Translations under genes and position numbers: made by a program
Notes under the pieces: model-generated
Databases searched by the model: none
The model's input: only the letters and a program-made list of their open reading frames with translations
What the model was told of the DNA's origin: nothing
In this document: piece by piece, positions 1 through 6,121 of the stretch
Position numbering within the stretch: position 1 is the first letter of the stretch
Layout: each line of letters starts with the position of its first letter
Assembly (NCBI GenBank): GCA_035516075.1
Contig: DATJAQ010000287.1
Span: forward strand, 1 to 8,028
Direction of reading: 5' to 3'
DNA: 8,028 nucleotides
DNA from: Gp13-AA77 sp035516075
GTDB lineage: Bacteria > Acidobacteriota > Terriglobia > UBA7540

Positions 1-80
1 GCGTCGTCCGCCGAGTACACCCGGATGGCGGCCACGATGCCGGTCTCCTCAATCCAGGCCCGTACCTCGTGCTTCTTCAC
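1..80 (-). CDS. Probable KDPG/KHG aldolase, N-terminal fragment (cut by left window edge)
   Basis: Only 26 complete codons are visible; the gene continues past the left edge. The translation starts VKKHEVRAWIEETGIVAAIR and continues VYSADDA. This resembles the opening helix and first beta strand of class I 2-dehydro-3-deoxyphosphogluconate / 4-hydroxy-2-oxoglutarate aldolases, where a short helix is followed by a 'G(I/V)(V/I)xxIR...S.(E/D)(D/E)A' stretch. Those enzymes cleave KDPG to pyruvate and glyceraldehyde-3-phosphate in the cytoplasm (Entner-Doudoroff and sugar-acid pathways). The catalytic Glu and Schiff-base Lys lie further downstream and cannot be seen. The start is GTG at 80-78, chosen because an AGGAG motif (89-93) sits 8 bases upstream and the next upstream in-frame GTG option is lacking. 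It has the same orientation as the efflux operon, 146 bases after the channel gene. The assignment rests on similarity recognised by eye over a short fragment. Confidence 0.6.
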   Translation of the reverse strand, partial: MKKHEVRAWIEETGIVAAIRVYSADD

Positions 81-88
81 TTCACCGT

Positions 89-93
89 CTCCT
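89..93 (-). promoter_or_regulatory. Ribosome binding site of the aldolase gene
   Basis: The minus strand reads AGGAG here, 8 bases before the GTG at 80-78. It decides the start of the truncated aldolase. The nearby in-frame-looking GTG a few bases earlier is in another frame and stops at once (GTG AAG TGA). Confidence 0.55.
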
Positions 94-107
94 GCGGCGA
101 CAGGCGC

Positions 108-136
108 CCGGGATTTGAAGCCCGGCTATTCCCGGG
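108..136 (-). other. Two mutually exclusive short hairpins in the channel-aldolase gap
   Basis: Three GC arms sit in a row. Plus-strand CCGGG at 108-112 can pair with CCCGG at 121-125 (8-base loop). The same 121-125 arm can instead pair with CCGGG at 132-136 (6-base loop). Only one hairpin can form at a time. No T-tract follows either on the minus strand, so neither is a canonical intrinsic terminator. The whole gap 81-226 contains no gene. The structure could be a weak terminator or leader element, or a chance result of high GC content. Confidence 0.25.
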
Positions 137-226
137 GTCTCACCGACACCGGAACGCGTGGCCGATGCTGCGACGCTTCCCGGGCGAGCCCCTCTCATGC
201 CCGCTGATTCCGAGGCCGGGCCGTCT

Positions 227-1651
227 CTAGGGAACCGCTTCCCGGCCTACCGACTCGTTCACCTGAGCCGCGGCGGTGAGGTAAGCCCCGATCAGTGTCA
301 GGTAGTTCTGCTGAACGCTGCGATAGTCGCTCTCGGCGTTCAGGAAGTCGAGCAAAGACGCCTGGCCGCGCTGGAACGAGTAGGTCACGGTATCACGAAC
401 CCGGACCGCCTGGTCCAGATACTTCTCTTTGTAGGGCCGCAGCAGCCGGGCATTGCTTTCGAGAGTCGCGTAGGCCGTATCCACATCGCTGAGCACCTGG
501 GCCTCGGCGGCGTCGCGCTCCCGTTCGTTGAGGTGGATGTCCAACAGCGTCCGCGCCTTTTCGCCCTGATTCCGGTCGAAGATGCGGAGGGGAATGTTAA
601 CACTGGCGCCGACGGTCTGTTTATCAAAGGGATTGTTGAACGAAGGGTTGTAGCTGTACCAGGCGGCGAACGTCGGGTCGGTTGATCCGTTGGAAACCGC
701 CAGTTCGTGGTCCGTTTTGGCCTTATCCACCGCTTGGAGGGCTGCCTTGAGGTCCGGCCGGTTGTCGAGTGCCGTGTGGCGGAGGTCAGTCAACGGCGGA
801 ATCCGGTCGGCGAATTCAAAAGGACCGGTGACGTCAAACTGGTCCGGCGGGGTGCGATCATTCAGCAGCGTCAAAAGCTGGATTTTCGCGGTCTTCAGGG
901 CCACCCCGGCGCTTTCGAGGTCCGACACGTACTGCACGCGCTGAAGCTCAAGGCGGTCAAGATCGACTCGCGCCATGCCGCCCACGCGGAAACGTTCGCG
1001 GCTGATGCTGAGAACGTGGTCGTAATAGTCGAGGTTCGCCTGGGCCAGACCCAGAACGGACTTCTGTTGCAGCGTCTGCACGAAAGCGCTGCGCAGGTTG
1101 AACAGGAGCGTGCGGCCCTGGTCCGCGCTCTGCGAGGTTGCGATCTCCGTCGCCTTCTGAGCGCTATCGCGCCGCAATTCCCGCTTATGCCGCCGTTCGT
1201 GCAGATAGCTGGTTCCGAAATAATAGTAGGTGCCGACGAGGGGCCGCCAGACGCCTTGATACGGAACGAGCTGAGTGCCATCGGCCAGGAAGGTGAAATC
1301 GGGATTGGGGCGGAGATAGGCCGTGACCTCGTCGGCGCGCGACTCGTCGATGTTGAGCCTCGCGGCCTTCAGCGCGGGGTTGTTGGCCTCGAACCTGTCC
1401 CGAACCTGCTGCCAGGTGAGTGCCTGCTGCCCGAACGACGCGGCCGGGCACAGCAGCAGCACCGCAAGCGCGAGGCGAGCCTTGAAGTGTGCCGGGCGCG
1501 CCCTCCGAGCCCGCGAAGGCGAAGCGCCGGGCCGAACGACGCCGGCTACGGATCGAGACCGGCCCGGGTTTGCGCCCCCGGCCGCGGCGCCGCCGCACCC
1601 GAGTCGGCTGCTGACTGCCCTTTTTGCTGGACGCATCGTGTCAGGCCTCAA
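227..1651 (-). CDS. TolC/CzcC-family outer-membrane efflux channel protein
   Basis: This is the outer-membrane exit duct of the tripartite pump, which trimerises into a beta barrel plus a periplasmic alpha-helical tunnel docking on the adaptor. It is 474 residues from the TTG at 1651. Two homologous outer-membrane-efflux repeats are visible. The first (about 80-265) begins ALTWQQVRDRFEANNPALKA. The second (about 285-465) begins LRHTALDNRPDLKAA and contains the family hallmark VNIPLRIFDRNQGE (351-364). The end is rich in coiled-coil heptads. A signal-peptide hydrophobic core (LALAVLLLCPAASFG, 60-74) has likely cleavage before QQ. It is preceded by about 55 Arg/Ala/Gly-rich residues, which is unusually long for a signal n-region. 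The TTG has an ideal GGAGG (1658-1662) 6 bases upstream and overlaps the czcA stop by 11 bases, suggesting translational coupling. An ATG at 1636, with GAGG 9 bases before it, is the alternative and gives 469 residues. No ATG/GTG/TTG lies just before the signal core. The family call is firm; the start is uncertain. Confidence 0.93.
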   Translation of the reverse strand: MRPDTMRPAKRAVSSRLGCGGAAAGGANPGRSRSVAGVVRPGASPSRARRARPAHFKARLALAVLLLCPAASFGQQALTWQQVRDRFEANNPALKAARLNIDESRADEVTAYLRPNPDFTFLADGTQLVPYQGVWRPLVGTYYYFGTSYLHERRHKRELRRDSAQKATEIATSQSADQGRTLLFNLRSAFVQTLQQKSVLGLAQANLDYYDHVLSISRERFRVGGMARVDLDRLELQRVQYVSDLESAGVALKTAKIQLLTLLNDRTPPDQFDVTGPFEFADRIPPLTDLRHTALDNRPDLKAALQAVDKAKTDHELAVSNGSTDPTFAAWYSYNPSFNNPFDKQTVGASVNIPLRIFDRNQGEKARTLLDIHLNERERDAAEAQVLSDVDTAYATLESNARLLRPYKEKYLDQAVRVRDTVTYSFQRGQASLLDFLNAESDYRSVQQNYLTLIGAYLTAAAQVNESVGREAVP

Positions 1652-4600
1652 GCCGAGCCTCCGTTGTCGGAAGCGTATCCGTGTCCTTCGCGACCCAGAC
1701 GTAGAGGGTCGGCAACAGAACGAGACTCATGGTCAGAGCGGCGACCAGGCCGCCGGCAATCACGATGGCGAACGGCCTTTGCGAGTCGGAACCGATGGCG
1801 TGCGACAGGGCGGCCGGCACGAGACCGAACGTGGCTACCAGCATCGTCATCATAATGGGGCGAAGCCGGAGAACGGCGCCTTCGACGGCGGCGTTCTCGA
1901 TCGTGTAGCCCCGCACCCGAAGCTGGTTGATGTATTCGAGCATAATGACCCCGGTCTGGACCGAAACGCCGAACAGGGCCAGGAAACCGACGCCGGACGA
2001 CACGCTGAAGTGCGTGCCGGTGAGCAGCAGGGCCAGCAGTCCGCCGAGCGGGGCCATGGCGACCACCGCCAGAATCAATCCGGCCCATTTGGCCGAATGG
2101 AACATGCTGTACAGGATCATGAAAATCACGAGCAAGGTCAGCGGCACGATGACCTCGAGGCGAGCCTGCGCGCGTTTCGAGCTCTCGTATTCTCCCGACC
2201 AGCCGATGCGATAACCCGGCGGAAACGCGACCTTGCGGCCGATCTGAGCCATGGCGTCTTCGACGGAGCTGTTCAAATCGCGCCCGCGCACGTTGAAGGT
2301 GACGCTGATATAGCGGCTGTTGCCTTCCCGGTAGATGTCGTACGCGCCGTCGCGGATTTCGAGCCTGGTGAGCTGCGCCAGAGAGACGCGCTCTCCGGAC
2401 GGGGCGAGCAGGCGGATGTTGCTGATCGCCTTGGGATTCTCGCGGTACGGCTCCTGGTAACGCACCACCACGTCGTAGCGCTCCGGAGTGCCCGCCGGCA
2501 GCACCTGGCTCACTGCTTCGCCGCCCACGGCGGTTTCGACGGCGTCCTGGATGTCGCTGACATTGATGCCGAAGCGCGCCGCCTGCACGCGGTCGACTGT
2601 GAAATTAACGTTCGGCTGGCCGGTGTCGCGATAGAGCTTCACGTCCTTGATGCCGGGGATGCGCTGCATGACGGCGATGATTTCCTCGCCCTTCTGTTCC
2701 AGGACGTTCAAGTCGTTCCCGTAGACCTTCAACGCCAACTGGCCTTTCGTGCCCGTCAGCGTTTCTCCGACGTTGTCCTCGATCGGTTGGGAGAAATTCC
2801 AGGTGGCCCCCGGCAGGGCCGAGACGGCCCGGTTCATGGCCGAGATCAGCTCTTCCTTGTTCTCGCGGAAAACGGGCCGCCATTGCGACTTGGGCTTGAG
2901 GTCCACGAAGTACTCGGTGTTGCCGAATCCCCCGGTATCGGTGCCGTCGTCGGGCCGCCCGATCTGGGATACGACCTGGTTCACCTCGGGGAAAGCCGCA
3001 AAGATCAGGCGGGCCTGATTCATGAAGCGCGTGCCCTCGGTGAGGTTGGTGCTTTGCGCCAGGGTGCCGCGCGCCCAGATTGAGCCTTCGTCGAGGTGCG
3101 GCAGGAACTCGGCGCCGATAATCCCGCTGAACGCCAGAAATACGGTGGCGGCCAAGGCCGCGGCGCCCACGCCCACCGTAACGCCGCGGTGCCGTATGCA
3201 CCAGCGCAGGCGGCGGCGGTAGCGTTCGGTGAGATACGCCATCATCGGATTGCGGTTTTCGCTCACGCCTCTCCGGAACAGGCCGCTGGCGAGCACGGGC
3301 GCCAGCAGAATCGAGAAGGTCATGGCGCCCAGCAGGGCAAACGCCACCGTCCAGGCCATGGGCTTGAACAGACGCCCCTCGATGCGCTGCAGGGTGAAGA
3401 TGGGCAGGTAAGCCGTGATGATAATGGCGATGGCGAAGAACACCGGACGCTGCACCTCGTGAGAGGCGTCGCGAATGCTCTCCATGACGGTCCGGGACCC
3501 GTTCGCTCCGTCGCGCTTGCCCATGTGACGGACGATGTTCTCGACCATCACCACCGCGCCGTCGACGACCATGCCGAAGTCGAGCGCGCCCAGCGAAAGC
3601 AGGTTCACGGGAATCCGGGTCAGATCGAGCCAGATGGAGGCGAAGAGCAGCGAGAACGGAATCGTGCAGGCCACAATCAGAGCCGCGCGGGCGTTGAAGA
3701 GGAACAGGAAGAGAATGATGGTGACCAGAATCATGCCCTCGCCCAGGTTGTGCAGCACGGTATTCAGGGTGAGCGCCAGCAGGTCGCTCCGGTCGATCAT
3801 CTTCTCCAGCTTGACGCCGGGGGGAAGAATGCCGTTGTTGAGCTGATTCACCTTGGCGTGCAGCTTCTCGAGCGTCGGTCCCGAGTCCGCGCCTTTCCGC
3901 ATCATCACCTGTGAAAAGAGCACGTCGCCGTTGTCGACGATCACGCCGTTCTCCCGGCGGATGGCCCTGCCTTCGTGACCGAGGCGGACCTTCGGGCCCT
4001 GTGCGACCTCGGCAATGTCCTGTACGCGGACGGGAGTCCCCGACTTGCTGGTCAGAACGGTCAGCTCGATGTCCTTGACATTTCTGAAGAGCCCGAGGGT
4101 ACGGACATTCATCTGCTGGAGGCCGGTTTCGACAAAGTTGCCTCCGGCGTTGACGTTGTTGTTCGCCAGTTGCTGTTCCACCTGGCCGATGCTCAGGCCG
4201 TACTCCACCAGCTTGTTGGGATCGACGCGCACCTGGTACTCGCGCGTGACGCCGCCGAAGCTGCTGACGTCGACGATGTCGGGAACCGACTTGAGCTCCT
4301 TTTCGACCGTGAAATCTTCGATCGACTTCAGGTCCATGATGTCGATCTTCGGATTGGTGCTTCTGAGGACATACCAGTAGATCTGCCCCGTGGTGCTCCA
4401 GTCCGTGCCCATCTGGGGCTGCAGTCCTTCGGGCAAGTCCACCTGGGCAAGCCTCTCCAGCACCTTCTGGCGGTTCCAGTCGTTGTTCGAACCGTCGTCG
4501 AAGATCATGATCACGAAGGAGAGGCCGAAGATGGATTCCGAGCGCAGCGCCGAGAGGTGCGGGATTCCGTTCATCTGAATCTCGACGGGAATCGTGACCT

Positions 4601-4790
4601 GCTGCTCCACCTCCTCCGCCGACCTGCCCGGCCACTGGGTGATCACGGTGGCATAGTTGTCCGCGATGTCGGGATAGGCCTCCACGGGGAGGTTGTGGAA
4701 GGAGACGGCCCCCCAGGCCAGCGCGAGCACTCCGAGCGCCAGGACCACAAACCGGTTGTTGAGGGCAAAATCGACCAGAGCCCGAATCAC
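1641..4790 (-). CDS. czcA: CzcA-type heavy-metal efflux RND transporter (inner-membrane pump)
   Basis: This is a proton-driven RND permease of the heavy-metal-efflux class, which takes cations from the periplasm (and possibly the cytoplasm) and passes them to the TolC-type channel. Its 1049 residues match the usual 1020-1060. TM1 is at about 12-31. The first periplasmic porter loop runs about 35-340. TM2-TM6 run about 345-500. A short cytoplasmic segment is at about 505-535, TM7 at about 537-560, the second porter loop at 561-875 and TM8-TM12 at about 877-1035. TM4 carries DFGMVVDGAVVMVEN with D404, D410 and E417, matching the acidic triad of CzcA (D402/D408/E415). The second loop opens EFLPHLDEGSIW, typical of the family. 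PIEDNVGETLTG (669-680) places Glu676 where, from my memory of CusA, the copper-binding Met672 sits; CzcA-like pumps have Glu there. This favours Zn/Co/Cd/Ni over Cu/Ag. The start is GTG at 4790 with a G-rich GGGGA 8 bases upstream. It follows the adaptor by 22 bases and overlaps the channel gene. The substrate is inferred. Confidence 0.95.
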   Translation of the reverse strand: MIRALVDFALNNRFVVLALGVLALAWGAVSFHNLPVEAYPDIADNYATVITQWPGRSAEEVEQQVTIPVEIQMNGIPHLSALRSESIFGLSFVIMIFDDGSNNDWNRQKVLERLAQVDLPEGLQPQMGTDWSTTGQIYWYVLRSTNPKIDIMDLKSIEDFTVEKELKSVPDIVDVSSFGGVTREYQVRVDPNKLVEYGLSIGQVEQQLANNNVNAGGNFVETGLQQMNVRTLGLFRNVKDIELTVLTSKSGTPVRVQDIAEVAQGPKVRLGHEGRAIRRENGVIVDNGDVLFSQVMMRKGADSGPTLEKLHAKVNQLNNGILPPGVKLEKMIDRSDLLALTLNTVLHNLGEGMILVTIILFLFLFNARAALIVACTIPFSLLFASIWLDLTRIPVNLLSLGALDFGMVVDGAVVMVENIVRHMGKRDGANGSRTVMESIRDASHEVQRPVFFAIAIIITAYLPIFTLQRIEGRLFKPMAWTVAFALLGAMTFSILLAPVLASGLFRRGVSENRNPMMAYLTERYRRRLRWCIRHRGVTVGVGAAALAATVFLAFSGIIGAEFLPHLDEGSIWARGTLAQSTNLTEGTRFMNQARLIFAAFPEVNQVVSQIGRPDDGTDTGGFGNTEYFVDLKPKSQWRPVFRENKEELISAMNRAVSALPGATWNFSQPIEDNVGETLTGTKGQLALKVYGNDLNVLEQKGEEIIAVMQRIPGIKDVKLYRDTGQPNVNFTVDRVQAARFGINVSDIQDAVETAVGGEAVSQVLPAGTPERYDVVVRYQEPYRENPKAISNIRLLAPSGERVSLAQLTRLEIRDGAYDIYREGNSRYISVTFNVRGRDLNSSVEDAMAQIGRKVAFPPGYRIGWSGEYESSKRAQARLEVIVPLTLLVIFMILYSMFHSAKWAGLILAVVAMAPLGGLLALLLTGTHFSVSSGVGFLALFGVSVQTGVIMLEYINQLRVRGYTIENAAVEGAVLRLRPIMMTMLVATFGLVPAALSHAIGSDSQRPFAIVIAGGLVAALTMSLVLLPTLYVWVAKDTDTLPTTEARLEA
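1658..1662 (-). promoter_or_regulatory. Shine-Dalgarno GGAGG inside the czcA end, for the channel gene
   Basis: The minus strand reads GGAGG here, inside the last codons of the pump gene. It is 6 bases before the TTG at 1651-1649, which is near-ideal spacing, and 21 bases before the ATG at 1636. This is the main reason for choosing the TTG start. The sequence is also constrained by the czcA codons ACG GAG GCT, so it could be fortuitous. Confidence 0.4.
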
Positions 4791-4812
4791 GTTCGACGTC
4801 CCCCCCGGCCGT

Positions 4813-5949
4813 TCATTGAGCGAAGGCGTGGTCCAAGACCAGGGCGTTGGAAATGACCTGTTGCCCGGGCTTGATCCCGGACCGGACTTCCTGCAGGCCG
4901 CCGGGCAGCTCGTCGCCGCTCACGACCTCGACGCGCTGGAACCTGTTCCCGGGCGCCGGCACGTACACAAAGTCGCGATCGTGAATGTGAAGAATGGCGG
5001 AGGCCGGCACGACGGTGCGTGTTTCGATGCTTTGACCGTAGAAGGTCGCGGTGACGAACATGCCCAGGCGCATCATCCCCGGGTTTCGGACTTCGATGCG
5101 CACCTTGGCCGTCCGCAAGGCGGGATCGAGAATCGCCCCGATGTTGCTAACGACGCCTTTGAGCACCTGGCCGGGATAGGCGTTCAAGCGGATTTCGGCG
5201 CTGTCGCCGAGGTGCACGCCGGCCAGGTCGTTCTCGTACACGTCGCACACCACCCAGACGTACGACAGATCCGAGATGGTGAACGGGTTCGTGCCCAGGG
5301 CCTGCACCCCCGCCGCGCCCGTCACCTCCTGGTCGGTGATGACGCCCGTGACGGGCGCCGCGATGTCCACGACGGTATTCATGCGATCGGGGTCGTTGCC
5401 GAGCAAACGGAGGTGTTCGGAGGCGGTTTCCACGTCCACCTTGGCCTTGTCTTCGGCATCCTGGGCGACTTCCATGTCCGCCTTCGCCACGGCTCCCCAC
5501 TGATAGAGGTCCTTCGTCCGTTCCAGTTGGGCGCGCGCCAAAGCCTCGTCGGCAACCGCCTTGTGATAATCGGAGTAGCCCCCGGAGACGTCGTCGCTGC
5601 GAACCCGCAGCAACACCTGTCCTTTTTGCACCGTATCGCCCAGCCGCGCGTAGATGCCCACCACCCGGCCCGAGGCCAGCGAGATCACCGGAACGTTCCG
5701 GGAGACGTCAGGGCTGACGGAGCCCGTCACCACCAGCTCCGAGGGCGCGGTGCGCGCCGCGGCTGCGACGAGGGGATACTGCTCCGGGTGGTCCACTGTG
5801 ATGAGGTTCGGGTTGACGTCGGGAACCACGACGGCTGAAGGGGGCGCCTCCGCCTGCGGATCTCCGTGCCCTGAACTGCAGCTGACATACGTCAAGAGGG
5901 AGGAAGCGATCGTGAGCATGAGGCTCGCCGCCGGCCACTTGTATTTCAT
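4813..5949 (-). CDS. czcB: RND efflux periplasmic adaptor (CzcB/HlyD type), probable lipoprotein
   Basis: This is the membrane-fusion protein that bridges the pump and the outer-membrane channel in the periplasm. It has 378 residues from the ATG at 5949. The N-terminus MKYKWPAASLMLTIASSLL is followed by TYVSC, a slightly atypical lipobox (Tyr at -3) with Cys24 the likely lipid-anchored residue. Next come the first lipoyl half (about 89-116, SGRVVGIYARLGDTVQKGQ), a two-helix hairpin of about 70 residues (120-186) and the second lipoyl half (195-217, APVTGVITDQEVTGAAGV). A beta-barrel domain (about 225-305, ISDLSYVWVVCDVYENDL) and a membrane-proximal domain (about 310-378, ILHIHDRDFVYVP) follow. 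The order and the IHDRDxVxVP motif are those of CzcB-like adaptors. No separate N-terminal His-rich metal-binding extension is present. An in-frame TTG at 5961 would add four residues, but the ATG places the basic residues directly before the hydrophobic core. The ribosome site is weak: only GGA, 7 bases before the ATG. Confidence 0.93.
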   Translation of the reverse strand: MKYKWPAASLMLTIASSLLTYVSCSSGHGDPQAEAPPSAVVVPDVNPNLITVDHPEQYPLVAAAARTAPSELVVTGSVSPDVSRNVPVISLASGRVVGIYARLGDTVQKGQVLLRVRSDDVSGGYSDYHKAVADEALARAQLERTKDLYQWGAVAKADMEVAQDAEDKAKVDVETASEHLRLLGNDPDRMNTVVDIAAPVTGVITDQEVTGAAGVQALGTNPFTISDLSYVWVVCDVYENDLAGVHLGDSAEIRLNAYPGQVLKGVVSNIGAILDPALRTAKVRIEVRNPGMMRLGMFVTATFYGQSIETRTVVPASAILHIHDRDFVYVPAPGNRFQRVEVVSGDELPGGLQEVRSGIKPGQQVISNALVLDHAFAQ

Positions 5950-5971
5950 AGGGTGGTCCAATCTGCCCCGA

Positions 5972-5996
5972 GATCACCCGGACGCGCCCGGTGATC
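5972..5996. promoter_or_regulatory. 7-bp inverted repeat upstream of the adaptor gene (possible operator or leader hairpin)
   Basis: GATCACC at 5972-5978 is repeated in inverse as GGTGATC at 5990-5996. The 11-base spacer allows two more G-C pairs inside after one C/C mismatch. The centre is about 35 bases before the adaptor ATG. Position and symmetry would suit a dimeric repressor or activator site such as one for a metal sensor, or an RNA hairpin in the leader. I do not recognise the half-site as belonging to a named regulator family, and no regulator gene is in view. Confidence 0.35.
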
Positions 5997-6054
5997 CCGA
6001 TCGAGACACTCTCCGGAACCCGGTTGGCGGGCCCATTCGATGGAGTGGCAGGGA

Positions 6055-6077
6055 GGCCCCGGCACACTGCCGAGGCC
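6055..6077 (-). terminator. Strong GC hairpin after the barrel gene, no U-tract (attenuator or processing site?)
   Basis: The arms are GGCC + CGGCA (6055-6058, 6060-6064) and TGCCG + GGCC (6068-6072, 6074-6077), with one C/A mismatch and a three-base loop at 6065-6067. That gives nine pairs, almost all G-C. The hairpin begins about 45 bases after the barrel gene stop. On the minus strand the bases beyond it (6054 downward) are not T-rich, so it does not fit a canonical intrinsic terminator. It could stabilise the upstream mRNA end or lower expression of the downstream genes. Confidence 0.35.
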
Positions 6078-6121
6078 CGTCGCCGCCAGTGAAAGGCGCG
6101 TAGAGCCGCTTGAAAGCAGTC

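Larger units (their letters stand above)
5950..6121. other. Intergenic region between barrel protein and efflux genes
   Basis: These 172 bases hold no open frame worth calling on either strand. They contain a hairpin at 6055-6077 and an inverted repeat at 5972-5996, listed separately. I searched the minus strand for -35/-10 hexamers and found no convincing sigma70 pair. Whether the efflux genes have their own promoter here or rely on readthrough from the barrel gene cannot be decided from sequence alone. Confidence 0.5.

Noticed and set aside
100..130. tRNA T-arm-like text on the minus strand (CCGGG-CTTCAAAT-CCCGG)
   Set aside because: The loop has 8 bases instead of 7. No matching acceptor stem, anticodon arm or D arm was found upstream, so it is a chance resemblance.
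1323..3083. Long plus-strand open frame (586 codons) opposite the channel and pump genes
   Set aside because: It lies antisense to a full-length RND gene with clear motifs. Its product is low-complexity, rich in His, Arg, Asp and Gln, and has no recognisable domain, as expected from GC-rich reverse-complement reading.
2605..4635. Second minus-strand open frame of 676 codons within the pump gene
   Set aside because: It is a shifted frame of the RND gene. The product is dominated by Arg, Gly, His and Pro with no membrane segments, while the other frame gives a complete RND protein.
4693..5838. Plus-strand open frame (381 codons) opposite the adaptor gene
   Set aside because: It overlaps a well-supported adaptor on the other strand, and its translation (DGARHHQLRGRGARRG-like text) shows no domain.
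5950..6121. Search for a sigma70 promoter driving the efflux genes
   Set aside because: No -35/-10 pair with acceptable spacing was found on the minus strand, so none is reported.
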